A stretch of 64,000 nt of DNA from Paraburkholderia aspalathi (GCF_900116445.1 NZ_FPBH01000012.1:62001-126000); one strand, 5' to 3'; counted from the first letter of the stretch, positions 34,519 through 46,247 are shown. Notes: generated by a model not told the origin, from the letters alone. A program made the numbers and translations.

Positions 34519-36072
34519 TCAAGCCTCATCGAGATGGAACACCGCAACGGCATCCTTCAGGATGATGACCTGCTCTTCGAGGGATTTTGCTGCGGCAGCG
34601 GCCTCCTCAACGAGCGCCGCATTGTGTTGCGTCACCTCGTCGATCTGTGTGATGGCCTTGTTGACCTGTTCGATACCGTCGCTCTGTTCATGCGCGGAAG
34701 CCTCGATCTCGTTCATGACGCCGGTGACGCGCTGAACCGCGTCCATGGCTTCGTGAATTGTCTTCTGTGCGTCGGACACGAGCGATGCCCCCTGTTCTAC
34801 CTTGGCGGCCGATTCGCCGATCAGTTCCTTGATTTCCTTCGCCGCCGAGCCGGAGCGCTGCGCGAGGCTACGCACTTCCGAGGCCACCACCGCAAAGCCG
34901 CGCCCCTGCTCGCCCGCACGGGCTGCCTCGACGGCCGCGTTCAAGGCGAGGATGTTGGTCTGAAACGCGATCCCCTCGATCATGCCGATGATCTCAGCCA
35001 CCTTGCGCGATGATTCGCTGATCCCATCCATCGTCTCAGTGACGCGCGACACCACGGCGCCACCGCGCGTTACCGTGTCTAACGCACCCTGCGCCAACCG
35101 ATTTGCCTGCTTCGCGTTATCCGCGTTCTGCTTCACCGTCGCCGACAACTGCTCCATGCTCGCCGCGGTCTGTTGAAGTGCCGCCGCCTGCTGCTCTGTC
35201 CGCGAAGACAGGTCGGCATTGCCTGCCGCAATCTCGTTGGCGCCTTGCGTAATCGCGGTCGTGCTGCCACGCACCTTTGCCACCGTCTCAACGAGGCCAT
35301 CGCGCATCTTCGTCAATGCGCCGAGTAACTGGCCCATCTCGTTGCGCGACTTGTTTTTGATTGAGATCGTCAGGTCACCCGCCGCAATGCGTTCGAAGTG
35401 TTTTATGGTCGCATTGACGGGCTTGACCACCGCCGCCGACAAGCCGACCCGCGCCATCACACCGATCACGATAGAAATCGCGCCGATCCCCGCGAACAGT
35501 AGCGTCGCAAGCTGGAACCGCTGAGCTCCCTTCTCGGCCTGCTTGTGCTGGCTGTCCGTCTGCAAGCGCTGCAGCGCGTCGATGGCCTTCGAATAGGTCG
35601 CGTAGAAAGCGTTCGCGGTTTCGCCCTGGATGTTGCGGAAGGTATTGAAGTCGAAGTCGTTGAGCGCCTTGAACGCCGGCTCGATCGCCTTGTCGACGAG
35701 CGCGCTGCGCGCCTGCTCGACGTTCTGCGCGAGCTTCTTCTCGTCCTCGCTTGCGAACGGGCCGGTCATGTAATCGGCGAAGTCCTTGTTCGACTCGACC
35801 AGCACCTTATGCGCGGCCGGCAACAGGTCGTCCGTCTGCTTGCCGACGCTGAAGAGCGTCTGATAGGAGCCGAGCGCGAGCTGCACTTGCAGCAGCTTCT
35901 CGGAGCTCGCCTTCAGATGCGACAGCGCTGCGGCGCTGTGCTGGGTTTCGTCGAGGCTGCTATTCGCCAGTTTGAGCGCGCCGTAGCCGACGCCGATCAC
36001 GGTCAGCAGGAAAACGACGAATACGCTAATCACTAGCGTCAGGCCGCCACGAATGGTGATGTTGTTAAGCAT
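34519..36072 (-). CDS. Methyl-accepting chemotaxis protein (Tar-like, 4-helix-bundle sensor)
   Basis: A 517-residue chemoreceptor. It has an N-terminal membrane segment (LTLVISVFVVFLLTVIGVG), a periplasmic four-helix-bundle sensor of about 155 residues, a second membrane segment (LATLLFAGIGAISIVIGVMA), a HAMP domain (VKPVNATIKHFERIAAGDL) and the signalling tip ARAGEQGRGFAVVASEVRSL flanked by methylation helices. No C-terminal NWETF-type pentapeptide is seen. The start at 36072 has GGAG upstream. It is divergent from a WecA-like gene. Ligand unknown. Confidence 0.93.
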   Translation of the reverse strand: MLNNITIRGGLTLVISVFVVFLLTVIGVGYGALKLANSSLDETQHSAAALSHLKASSEKLLQVQLALGSYQTLFSVGKQTDDLLPAAHKVLVESNKDFADYMTGPFASEDEKKLAQNVEQARSALVDKAIEPAFKALNDFDFNTFRNIQGETANAFYATYSKAIDALQRLQTDSQHKQAEKGAQRFQLATLLFAGIGAISIVIGVMARVGLSAAVVKPVNATIKHFERIAAGDLTISIKNKSRNEMGQLLGALTKMRDGLVETVAKVRGSTTAITQGANEIAAGNADLSSRTEQQAAALQQTAASMEQLSATVKQNADNAKQANRLAQGALDTVTRGGAVVSRVTETMDGISESSRKVAEIIGMIEGIAFQTNILALNAAVEAARAGEQGRGFAVVASEVRSLAQRSGSAAKEIKELIGESAAKVEQGASLVSDAQKTIHEAMDAVQRVTGVMNEIEASAHEQSDGIEQVNKAITQIDEVTQHNAALVEEAAAAAKSLEEQVIILKDAVAVFHLDEA

Positions 36073-36264
36073 TGGTTCTCCGGAACGTCTCATTGATCGG
36101 CGGCGAACCCCGTGATGCGCCGGCGATCGTCTTTTTCGCCGGCAACCTACACCTCACCGCATCTAGGTTAACGGCCCTCGCGAGACCTCGCTGCATAGGT
36201 GGAATCCATGACAGGCGTGGCTTTGCGGGCTGTCAAAGCTTCACTATCTGGGATTTTTCGCCGG

Positions 36265-36285
36265 TTTGGCACGAGCGCTGCTTTT
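36265..36285 (+). promoter_or_regulatory. Candidate sigma54 promoter upstream of the WecA-like gene
   Basis: TTTGGCACGAGCGCTGCTTTT has GG and GC exactly 10 nt apart and a full TGGCACG block; only the first T of the -12 TTGC is C. It lies about 57 nt upstream of the start at 36342. A sigma70-like TATAAT also occurs at 36309-36314. Confidence 0.45.
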
Positions 36286-36341
36286 CTGGGCCTCATGCGT
36301 TTCGTTTGTATAATTCGGCGTCTTCGCTCAGGCCCACTTTC

Positions 36342-37442
36342 ATGCTTAGTTTTGCGCTCGGCTTCCTCGTTTCACTGCTGATCACGCTGTTGATCGTGCG
36401 CTATGCGCATTTGCATGAAAAATTCTCGACCGATACCGATCTGGCCGGCGTGCAGAAATTCCATGTGCGCCCGGTGCCGCGCATCGGCGGGGCCGGAATT
36501 CTGGTCGGGCTGATCGTGTCTGCCGTGCAGTTGCATCACGCGTATCCCGCCGTGTCGGGCGGCATCCTGGGGCTGATCGCGTGCGGCATGCCGGCGTTCG
36601 GTTCGGGATTGGTCGAGGATCTGACAAAACGGGTCTCGCCGCTCGCACGGCTCGTTTGCACCATGGCGGCCGCCGCCCTCGCCTACTTCCTGCTGAATAT
36701 CGCCGTGACGCGCATCAGCGTGCCGCCGCTCGACTTTCTGCTCTCGTATGCGGTGATCTCCTGCGCGGTGACCGTGCTGGCCGTCGCGGCGCTCGCCAAC
36801 GCGATCAATATCATCGACGGCTTCAACGGCCTCGCTTCGATGGTCGCGTTCATGATGTTCGCTTCGCTCGCTTACGTCGCGTTCCAGGTGTCCGATCCGA
36901 TCGTGCTGTCGGCGTCGTTCATGATGATGGGCGCGGTGCTCGGCTTCTTCATCTGGAATTTCCCGGCGGGGCTGATTTTCCTCGGCGACGGCGGTGCGTA
37001 TTTCATCGGCTTCATGCTCGCCGAGCTGTCGATCATGCTGGTGATGCGCAATCGCGATGTGTCGGCGTGGTATCCGGTGCTGCTTTTCATGTACCCGATC
37101 TTCGAGACCTGCTTCTCCATCTACCGGAAGAAGTTCATTCGCGGGATGTCGCCTGGAATTCCCGACGGCGTGCATCTGCATATGCTGGTTTACAAGCGCT
37201 TGATGCGCTGGGCGGTGGGTGCGCGTACCGCTCGTGAGCTGACGCGGCGGAACTCGCTGACGTCGCCGTACTTGTGGCTGCTGTGCCTGATCGCAGTCGT
37301 GCCGGCGACGTTGTTCTGGCGGCACACGCTGCATCTGTTCTGCTTTGTGGTGGTGTTTGCGGCGACTTACGTGTGGCTCTATATGAGCATCGTGCGGTTC
37401 AAGTCGCCGAGGTGGATGGTGGTAAGGAAAGGGAAGCGATAG
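36342..37442 (+). CDS. WecA/MraY-family undecaprenyl-phosphate sugar-1-phosphate transferase
   Basis: A 366-residue polytopic membrane enzyme with about 10-11 helices. Family motifs are VPRIGGAGILVG, the catalytic NAINIIDGFNGLASMVA and FPAGLIFLGDGGAYFIGF, then the His-rich loop GIPDGVHLHMLVYKR. It loads the first sugar phosphate onto undecaprenyl phosphate. The start at 36342 is chosen by family alignment; the frame is open upstream to 36072 without similarity. It is a second initiating-type transferase besides the WbpL-like one at 40488-41510. Confidence 0.92.
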   Translation: MLSFALGFLVSLLITLLIVRYAHLHEKFSTDTDLAGVQKFHVRPVPRIGGAGILVGLIVSAVQLHHAYPAVSGGILGLIACGMPAFGSGLVEDLTKRVSPLARLVCTMAAAALAYFLLNIAVTRISVPPLDFLLSYAVISCAVTVLAVAALANAINIIDGFNGLASMVAFMMFASLAYVAFQVSDPIVLSASFMMMGAVLGFFIWNFPAGLIFLGDGGAYFIGFMLAELSIMLVMRNRDVSAWYPVLLFMYPIFETCFSIYRKKFIRGMSPGIPDGVHLHMLVYKRLMRWAVGARTARELTRRNSLTSPYLWLLCLIAVVPATLFWRHTLHLFCFVVVFAATYVWLYMSIVRFKSPRWMVVRKGKR

Positions 37443-37517
37443 TCGAAGCACATATCTGCCTGAACGCAGGCGGCACGAATATCATCAGTTGCATCCATGA
37501 ATCGCCAAGGGTCCGCA

Positions 37518-38519
37518 ATGAACCGGACTTTTGGCGTTATCCCGATCGACATGATATCTATTTCGTCCGTCAAGCGAATCGCCTTGATGCTTCTCTCCGG
37601 CCAGCAGCTTTTGATAGCTGATGCCGCGCCACAAAAAGTCAAAAAATTACTCTGGTATTACGACTGGGCCACGATTGGTGACTCCATTATGGATCTGTCA
37701 CAAAGGCTTCTGATCGACCCGCGCATATCCATCGATCTATGCATGCCACACGGTCCGGTGGAACTTTTTGTGAGGGATACCCGGTTCCGACGCGTGTCCC
37801 GTTCGCTGGACGATTGCGATGCGCGGTATGACATGGTGATAGTCCAAAGCCTCACTACGAAAACCATCTTAAAGAAGATTCAATACCATCCGTTCACGCC
37901 GTGGTTTTCGATCATGGGGCACAGCAGGGGCGAGAATTTTTCGAGGATTCAGCTTTCGTACGAACGGATTACGCGCGTGTTCAAATCGACGCACGAATCC
38001 GGCCCGATCGCACCCACGTTGACGATCTCTGACCAGGCCGCCGGAAGCGCAGAAACATTTACGATTGCGGTCGCGGTGGGGGGCGGCGACAAGCGACGCA
38101 GGTACGAAAACTGGGGGATGCTTATCAAGCAGATTTCGTCGAGCTGGCCTAAGCAGGTCCCGAGCCCGCGGTTCATTCTGATCGGCACGGGCGAAATTGC
38201 GCTCGATACGGTGAGAGCGGTCCGTGACGACATTGCTTGCGGCCATGTCGAGTCTTACGTAGACCTGCCGAATATCGCCGCGGCAGCCGAGTTGATCAAG
38301 CAGAGTTCCTTTTTTATCGGCGCGGATGGGGGGCTTATGCATATCGCCGCAGCACTCGGAAAGCCCGGTGTCGCGATCTTCTGTCAAATCAAGCCTGAGT
38401 GGCGACTCCATGCCCAATCGACGATACGGACCGTTTCCGCTGAGCAGGATATCGACAGCGTTCCGATCGAGAGAATCGCCAGCGAGGTGACTGATTATTG
38501 TCGCGAGTTGCTACGGTAA
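37518..38519 (+). CDS. Glycosyltransferase family 9 (heptosyltransferase-like)
   Basis: A 333-residue GT9-type enzyme. The N-terminus (IALMLLSGQQLLIADAAPQK) is divergent and the usual WaaC/WaaF start is absent. The C-terminal half keeps the ADP-heptose-binding signature FFIGADGGLMHIAAALGKPG. The start at 37518 has AAGGG at good spacing; the ATG at 37497 lacks one. Its G+C looks lower and its codons less biased than its neighbours. It may add a heptose-like sugar or be a divergent transferase of the O-chain. Confidence 0.75.
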   Translation: MNRTFGVIPIDMISISSVKRIALMLLSGQQLLIADAAPQKVKKLLWYYDWATIGDSIMDLSQRLLIDPRISIDLCMPHGPVELFVRDTRFRRVSRSLDDCDARYDMVIVQSLTTKTILKKIQYHPFTPWFSIMGHSRGENFSRIQLSYERITRVFKSTHESGPIAPTLTISDQAAGSAETFTIAVAVGGGDKRRRYENWGMLIKQISSSWPKQVPSPRFILIGTGEIALDTVRAVRDDIACGHVESYVDLPNIAAAAELIKQSSFFIGADGGLMHIAAALGKPGVAIFCQIKPEWRLHAQSTIRTVSAEQDIDSVPIERIASEVTDYCRELLR

Positions 38520-38545
38520 ACGAGGCTGGAAGGGACGGCGCGCTC

Positions 38546-38575
38546 TGGGGGCATCCGCGGAACACGGCACCCCCA
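38546..38575. terminator. Possible hairpin between convergent GT9 and wbpM-like genes
   Basis: TGGGGG (38546-38551) and CCCCCA (38570-38575) flank an 18-nt loop in the 70-nt convergent gap. It is weak and lacks a U-tract. Confidence 0.3.
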
Positions 38576-38589
38576 AAGGCACGTACGAT

Positions 38590-40476
<1,887 letters not shown>

Positions 40477-40487
40477 TGCGCAGAACC

Positions 40488-41510
40488 TCAAGATTGCCCG
40501 GAACGGGACACATGGCGCCGCCAGTAGCGATCAATGAAAAGCCCGGCGAGCACGAGCACAGCAGCCCATGCGACGACGACAAGCCATTGATAAACCACAG
40601 CAATACCTAGTGCCCATAAAGCAAGCATTATGCCCGCGACCATGAACAAATACCAAATTCGGGCCGTTGATGCGTGCCCGAAACCGCCCTGCACCAGTCT
40701 TTGATAGTAGTGTTCCCGGTGCGCCTGCCAAAACTTTTCACCACGGAGCAGCCGTTTAAGCAGAGTAACCGACGCGTCACCGATAAAGGGAGAAAAACTT
40801 ACCGCCGGGAACCAGATTGGCCACACGCCTTCGCGCCAACCCCAGTAGCCGAGGGCACCAGCCAGAAAGCCCAAGGGGATCGAACCCGCATCGCCGAGAA
40901 AAATTCGGGCGGGATGAAAATTGAACAGCAGAAACCCCGCTGCCGCTCCCGCCACCACCAGACAAGCCAGCGCCAGCGCGGGGTCCGGATGGGTTGAAAT
41001 GGACGCGGCGATTGCGTAGCCGCCAAAGCCGAACAGGGCCATACCACCGGCAAGACCGTCCGAACCGTCCATGAAATTGTACAAATTGACCAGCCAGATG
41101 AGTAAGAACGCCAGCGCTGCCAGGGCCCACCAAGGTGCTGCAGCCGGGTAGACGACGATCAGCGCAACCACGGCCGCTGCGTGGCCGCCGAACCGGACTC
41201 GGGCGGGCAAACCGCGGCGGTCGTCGATTTGCGACAACGCGGCCAGCAGCGCCGCCAGTAGCGCGGGCAACCATAGGGCGGGCGCCGCGAGCCAGATCAG
41301 GATCACGACCACCGGCACGATGCCCCAGCCGCCTACGCGCGGCGTTGGACGTGTGTGCAGCGAACGGTCGTTGGGGATGTCGGTGGCTAGGCGCCAGGCC
41401 AGGCCCGTGCGGAGCAGAAACCATAGGATCCCCACACATGCACACAGCGCTAGTAAGCCCCAAAGGAGCAGGTGCACGAAAGGAGCGGTAAGGAACGAAG
41501 CGATCGGCAT
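40488..41510 (-). CDS. MraY/WecA-family sugar-1-phosphate transferase, WbpL/WbiH-like
   Basis: A 340-residue polytopic membrane enzyme with about 10 helices. Motifs are TPRVGGWGIVPVVV, the catalytic NLYNFMDGSDGLAGG, HPARIFLGDAGSIPLG and the acceptor loop WQAHREHYYQRLV. It transfers a modified N-acetylhexosamine 1-phosphate to undecaprenyl phosphate to start O-chain synthesis. I place the start at 41510, 10 nt after the stop of the epimerase gene; the open frame reaches 41633 but that part only overlaps the epimerase gene. Confidence 0.92.
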   Translation of the reverse strand: MPIASFLTAPFVHLLLWGLLALCACVGILWFLLRTGLAWRLATDIPNDRSLHTRPTPRVGGWGIVPVVVILIWLAAPALWLPALLAALLAALSQIDDRRGLPARVRFGGHAAAVVALIVVYPAAAPWWALAALAFLLIWLVNLYNFMDGSDGLAGGMALFGFGGYAIAASISTHPDPALALACLVVAGAAAGFLLFNFHPARIFLGDAGSIPLGFLAGALGYWGWREGVWPIWFPAVSFSPFIGDASVTLLKRLLRGEKFWQAHREHYYQRLVQGGFGHASTARIWYLFMVAGIMLALWALGIAVVYQWLVVVAWAAVLVLAGLFIDRYWRRHVSRSGQS

Positions 41511-41520
41511 TGAGGATGGT

Positions 41521-42480
41521 TCAGTGCGTTGAGCGGTACCAGGCGGCTGTCTCCAGCAAGCCATGTTCGACGGTATAAGGCGGGTACCAACCGAGGCGCT
41601 CGCGGATATGAGAGCTGTCGAGGCGTAGTTCACCGATCAGCCGGTCGACCTGGGCCGAGCGGCCGGTCAGACGGCCGGCAAGGCTCAGTAAACCCACGGG
41701 AACGGGTATCAGGCGCGCCGGCGCGTGCAGTTGGGTGGCGAGTGCCCGGGCCAGCTCTGAAACGCTTAGATCGCGGCCATCAGTTACATGGAAGGTCTCG
41801 CCAACGGCGCGTGGGTCGGTTGTGCAGTGCACGAGCGCGTCGGCCAGGTTGTCGACGAACAGGAGGCTGCGACGGGCCGCAATTGAGCCGAGGGGCAGCG
41901 GAACGCCGTTAGCAATGGCACTCATCAGCTGCAGGAAGTTGGCGCGCACGCCGGGGCCGTAGACCAGCGGCGGGCGCACGATCACGACTTCAAGGCCCGA
42001 TTCACGGCCGTAGTCGATCAGCGCGCGCTCGGCTTCGAGCTTGGAGATCCCGTAGGGGTCGGTGGGCGCGGGTTCGTCTGCCTCGGTAATGGGCCGGCCG
42101 GCGCTGCTTTCGCCCACTGCTTTGATGCTGCTGACAAAAACGAAGCGGCGCGCGCCCGCGCGGCGGGCGGCAGCGGCGACGCGCAAAGCGCCTGTGACGT
42201 TGGTGGCGCGATAGGCGGCGAAAGGATCGGCCGTCGTTTCGTGCTTCATGTGCACGCGTGCGGCGAGGTGGATAACCGCGTCGCAGCGCGTTGCCACTGG
42301 CCAGCGCTGGTCGATGCCTTCGAAGTCGTTAGCGTCGAAGAGCCATTCGCGGACGCCTTCGACGGTGGTTTGCGGGCGGCGTACGACGCCGACGACGCTG
42401 TCGCCGCGCTGCAGCAATGCCCGGGATACCGCGCGGCCGACGAAACCGTTGGCGCCGGTAATCAGCACACGTTGAGTCAT
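41521..42480 (-). CDS. NAD-dependent sugar epimerase/dehydratase, WbpV/WbiG-like
   Basis: A 319-residue SDR enzyme. NAD motif TQRVLITGANGFVGRAVSRA, catalytic VSSIKAVGE and YGISKLEAE (Tyr-x-x-x-Lys), then RPPLVYGPGVRANF. In P. aeruginosa, WbpV works with WbpM to make UDP-QuiNAc or UDP-FucNAc; the gene order here supports the same role. The start at 42480 is set by the Rossmann motif; 30 upstream codons are open but without similarity. It is the first gene of the minus-strand unit. Confidence 0.9.
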   Translation of the reverse strand: MTQRVLITGANGFVGRAVSRALLQRGDSVVGVVRRPQTTVEGVREWLFDANDFEGIDQRWPVATRCDAVIHLAARVHMKHETTADPFAAYRATNVTGALRVAAAARRAGARRFVFVSSIKAVGESSAGRPITEADEPAPTDPYGISKLEAERALIDYGRESGLEVVIVRPPLVYGPGVRANFLQLMSAIANGVPLPLGSIAARRSLLFVDNLADALVHCTTDPRAVGETFHVTDGRDLSVSELARALATQLHAPARLIPVPVGLLSLAGRLTGRSAQVDRLIGELRLDSSHIRERLGWYPPYTVEHGLLETAAWYRSTH

Positions 42481-43086
42481 CGGGCAGCGTCCAACTGGCG
42501 AAGTGACCACGCTCCGGCATGGATTACCGCGCCTACAAACGGCGGGACAGGCTGATGAGACACGATACAATCTGGCATCGGCGATGCTTCTGTGGAAGTC
42601 TGTTTGGGAAGCGTATTGTATGCGGGCAGCTTCCGCTGCAACCCGTTTCTCGTAAGCGTTAGGCGCTAAAATGCGCGAGTAGCAAACAGGCTGAAAGCAC
42701 GGCGGAGTCTCGGGTCGTGATGATAAAACGGACGGGCCCCTCAGACGCCCGCTCGAACACTTCTTAACATCTCAAACATATTCGCGCATGTGGAATTCGC
42801 AGTTTAGGTCCGACGTGCTCGACGACAGCACAATCAACTTCGCTCCAGAGCGACGTGGAGGCGCGGCGACCCGCGCTCCGGCGAGTCGACACTTAGTTAC
42901 CACTGTTACCACTGGGCTTTGCATCGCGCCGCCGCGCGTACGTCCTGCGACGTACCGGCCGGATCGCCATCAGGCATCTTACGGATCGCCGTTCCGCGCC
43001 GCGTGATCGCGAGCGCATCATGCGCGCCTGTGCGCTGGCAGAGATTGTCGATCTGATTAAAAGTTTGAGCAGATAGAGTCCCATTC
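42481..43086. other. Divergent intergenic region upstream of two polysaccharide operons
   Basis: About 600 nt between the divergent wbpV-like gene and the eight-gene glycosyltransferase operon. No convincing gene was seen; short frames such as 42788-43006 lack similarity or coding character. A direct repeat TTACCACTG occurs twice in tandem (42897-42905, 42906-42914). It probably carries promoters for both operons. Confidence 0.5.
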
Positions 43087-44064
43087 ATGAAAGTGCTGTT
43101 CGCCACTTACCCAATGGCCTTCCACACCCCCGGAGGCGGAGAAATACAGCTGCTTGCGTATCGCAAGCATCTACCCGCGCACGGAGTGGACGTCACGCTG
43201 TTCGATCAATGGAACCCACGGTTCCTCGAACATGACGTGGTCCACTTCTTCTCGTGCGTCGGCGGCTCAGTCCATTTCTGCAACTTCGTTAAGCAGTTGG
43301 GCTTGCCCCTAGTGGTCTCGTCCAGTCTGTGGGTGACGGAAGAGACCAAGCATCTCTATCCGATCGGCGAGATCCATCACCAGTTTTCGTTGGCGGACCG
43401 CGTCGTTGCGAACTCCGACCTCGAGTGCGAGACACTCGCACGGATCTTTGACCTCCCACGAGAAAAATTCGTCACGGTTCTGAACGGCGTCGAGGAAAGC
43501 TTTTACGAGCCGGTCGCGCCCGAGCTGTTTCGTAACGAGTTCAAGATTCACGATCGCTTCGTGCTGAACGTGGGCAACATCGAGCCACGCAAAAACCAGT
43601 TGGCGTTGGTCAAGGCGATGAAATCGTTCCCCGAACTCAAGCTCGTTCTGATCGGCCACCAGCGTGATCCGGAATACGCGAAGGCGTGCTTCGCGGAGGG
43701 TGGCGACCAGCTCATTTACGCAGGCACGTTAGCCCATGATTCGCCGGCGCTTCGCTCCGCGTACGCGGCATGCGAAGTGTTCGTTTTGCCGAGCACGTTG
43801 GAAACACCGGGGCTCGCTGCACTCGAAGCTCATGCAGCGGGATGCCCCGCCGCGGTGACCGAGGTGGGGTCGACACGCGAATACTTCGGCGACGAGGTGG
43901 AGTATCTGGATCCCTCAAACGTCGACAGCATTGTTGACGCGATACGCCGAGCAGCAAAACCTCGAGGTTCGCGCACGACGCACGCCGCTGAGGCTCACCG
44001 TCGACACCTGAACTGGCAAACGGTGCTCACTCAATTAGAAACGACTTACCGCTCCCTGGTGTGA
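43087..44064 (+). CDS. Glycosyltransferase family 4, first gene of the eight-gene glycan operon
   Basis: A 325-residue GT-B enzyme. It begins MKVLFATYPMAFHTPGGGE, with the glycine-rich acceptor loop. The donor domain has VLNVGNIEPRKNQLALVKAM and LPSTLETPGLAALEAHAAG. It closely resembles the product of 49651-50634 in layout (same GGGE start, same EP(R/I)KNQL segment), so the two may be paralogues. The next gene begins 4 nt after its stop. Confidence 0.88.
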   Translation: MKVLFATYPMAFHTPGGGEIQLLAYRKHLPAHGVDVTLFDQWNPRFLEHDVVHFFSCVGGSVHFCNFVKQLGLPLVVSSSLWVTEETKHLYPIGEIHHQFSLADRVVANSDLECETLARIFDLPREKFVTVLNGVEESFYEPVAPELFRNEFKIHDRFVLNVGNIEPRKNQLALVKAMKSFPELKLVLIGHQRDPEYAKACFAEGGDQLIYAGTLAHDSPALRSAYAACEVFVLPSTLETPGLAALEAHAAGCPAAVTEVGSTREYFGDEVEYLDPSNVDSIVDAIRRAAKPRGSRTTHAAEAHRRHLNWQTVLTQLETTYRSLV

Positions 44065-44068
44065 GAAT

Positions 44069-46243
44069 ATGAAATTTCAGTTGCGTCCTTTAAAGAACGT
44101 TGAAAAAACGTCGAGTGCGGCTTTCCCGTGGCTAGCGATCAATAACGATCCGCAGTTCTGGATCAAAGGCTGGAAGAAGATGGTGGGCAGACATGTCCGG
44201 GTCTCCTTTCAGTTGCAGACTGACAAGCTGCCGGCGTCGCCTTGCGTCCTTTACTACGACGCAGGCCACGGCATGTCCGAAGCAACGGCCATCTACATGA
44301 CGGTCGGTTCGGACGGCACGGTCAAGCAGGATCTGCTTCTGCCCTTCACCACGAACGCGTTGCGCCTGGATCCGATCGCACAGGCCGGTCTCTTCTCCAT
44401 TAGCAATTTCAACATCGAGCTTCTGGCGCGTGAGGTGCCGTTCGTTCTGCATCGGCCACGCCACATGCTGGCTTCGCAACCAAGCGTTGTCGCCAACACA
44501 CCCGCGCCTGTGGCCGACGGCCGTCGCGACTATCCGAAGTGGATCAAGTCGCACGAGCCACAACGCTCCGCATACACCGCGCTGCGCAAGCGTGTGTCGG
44601 GCTGGAAGGACAAGCCGCTATTCAGCGTGCTGATGCCGACCTACAACACGCCGGAGCGCTGGCTTCGCAAGGCAATCGATTCGGTCATCAACCAGGTGTA
44701 CGACAATTGGGAGCTTTGCATCGCGGACGACAACTCCTCCGACCCCAGCGTTCGAAAAACGCTTACGGAGTACGCGCGCAAAGATCCCCGCATCAAGGTG
44801 ACCTACCGCACCACGAACGGCCGCATCAGTGCTGCGAGCAACAGCGCGCTCGAACTGGTCACGGGTGAATTCGTAGGCCTGCTGGATCACGATGATGAAC
44901 TTCACCCGCTCGCACTGTTTTGTGTCGCAGAAGCCATCCAGGAGCATCCGGAAGCCTCGTTGATCTACTCGGACGAAGACAAGATTTCGGTAGACGGCGT
45001 GCGTTCCGAACCGTACTTCAAGCCGGCGTTCAACTACGACCTGTTCCTTAGCCAGAACATGATCACGCACTTCGGCGTGTACCGTGCTTCGGCAATGCGG
45101 GAAATCGGCGGATTCCGCGACGAGTTCAACGGCTCGCAGGACTACGATCTGGCGCTGCGATTCCTTGACTACTGCGGCGAAGGTGCGATTCATCACATTC
45201 CGCGCGTGCTCTATCACTGGCGCGTACACCCGCAAAGCACTGCGTCCACGCATGAAGCCAAGCCGTATGCACACATCGCGGCGATGCGTGCAATCGACGA
45301 GCACTTGCAGAGAAAAGGCGTAAAGGGCCATGTCGAACCGGCGCCCGGAGCAAGCGGTTACAACAAGGTGTGCTACGAACTCCCGGACGTACAACCGTCG
45401 GTCGAAATCATCATTCCGACGCGCGATGCTGCTCGTCTGGTTGAACAATGTGTGGCGTCGATTCGCGAAAAGACCACCTACAAGAACTTTCGCATCACGA
45501 TCATCGACAATGGTTCGGTCGAGCCGGCAACGCACGAACTCTTTGCCCGCTTGCAGGCAGACGGCGTCGTGACAGTGAAGCGGGACGATGCCCCGTTCAA
45601 CTACTCGGCACTGAATAATCGCGTAGGGCTTGCGAGTACAGCCGATTTCGTCTGTCTGATGAACAACGATATCGAAGTCATCACACCGGAATGGCTGAGC
45701 GAAATGGTATCGCTCGCGCTGCAACTGGGCGTGGGCTGTGTCGGCGCGAAACTGCTCTATCCGAACGACACACTGCAGCATGCCGGCGTCATTATCGGTG
45801 TCGGGGGTGTTGCCGGTCACTCGCACAAACATAGCGCCAAGCCTCAGCCGGGTTATTTCTCGAGAACACTGCTGCGCAGTTCGATGTGCGCAGTGACCGC
45901 CGCCTGCCTCGTGGTACGGCAATCGATTTTCAAGCAGGTCGGCGGACTCGACGAACAGCTACAGGTCGCGTTCAACGACGTCGACTTCTGCCTGCGCGTT
46001 CGCAAAGAGGGGTATCGCAATGTGTGGACACCTTATGCCGAGTTGTATCACCACGAGTCTGCGACTCGCGGATACGAAGACAATCCGGAGAAGATCGCCC
46101 GATTCAATCGGGAAGTCGCGTACGTGCAGAACCGCTGGGGTGATTTCTTGTTGAACGACCCATGCTACTCGCCGAACCTGACGCTGGAACACGAGGACTT
46201 CTCCTTTGCGTGGCCTTCCCGAGTTGCCGATCTGATTCAGTAA
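44069..46243 (+). CDS. Bifunctional glycosyltransferase with two GT2 domains
   Basis: A 724-residue protein. Residues 1-125 form a beta-rich N-terminal domain of unknown role. GT2 domain 1 spans about 184-410 (FSVLMPTYNTPERWLRKAI; DHDDE at 273-277; GSQDYDLALRF). GT2 domain 2 spans about 444-700 (VEIIIPTRDAARLVEQCV; MNNDIEV at 531-537; FNDVDFCLRVRKEGY). Two-domain GT2 proteins of this kind usually add alternating or two different sugars in O-chains. No membrane segment. It is 4 nt from both neighbours. Confidence 0.9.
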   Translation: MKFQLRPLKNVEKTSSAAFPWLAINNDPQFWIKGWKKMVGRHVRVSFQLQTDKLPASPCVLYYDAGHGMSEATAIYMTVGSDGTVKQDLLLPFTTNALRLDPIAQAGLFSISNFNIELLAREVPFVLHRPRHMLASQPSVVANTPAPVADGRRDYPKWIKSHEPQRSAYTALRKRVSGWKDKPLFSVLMPTYNTPERWLRKAIDSVINQVYDNWELCIADDNSSDPSVRKTLTEYARKDPRIKVTYRTTNGRISAASNSALELVTGEFVGLLDHDDELHPLALFCVAEAIQEHPEASLIYSDEDKISVDGVRSEPYFKPAFNYDLFLSQNMITHFGVYRASAMREIGGFRDEFNGSQDYDLALRFLDYCGEGAIHHIPRVLYHWRVHPQSTASTHEAKPYAHIAAMRAIDEHLQRKGVKGHVEPAPGASGYNKVCYELPDVQPSVEIIIPTRDAARLVEQCVASIREKTTYKNFRITIIDNGSVEPATHELFARLQADGVVTVKRDDAPFNYSALNNRVGLASTADFVCLMNNDIEVITPEWLSEMVSLALQLGVGCVGAKLLYPNDTLQHAGVIIGVGGVAGHSHKHSAKPQPGYFSRTLLRSSMCAVTAACLVVRQSIFKQVGGLDEQLQVAFNDVDFCLRVRKEGYRNVWTPYAELYHHESATRGYEDNPEKIARFNREVAYVQNRWGDFLLNDPCYSPNLTLEHEDFSFAWPSRVADLIQ

Positions 46244-46247
46244 ACAA

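Noticed and set aside
42788..43006. 72-codon frame in the divergent intergenic region
   Set aside because: No ribosome-binding site, no similarity and no coding character; overlapping frames on the other strand are equally open.
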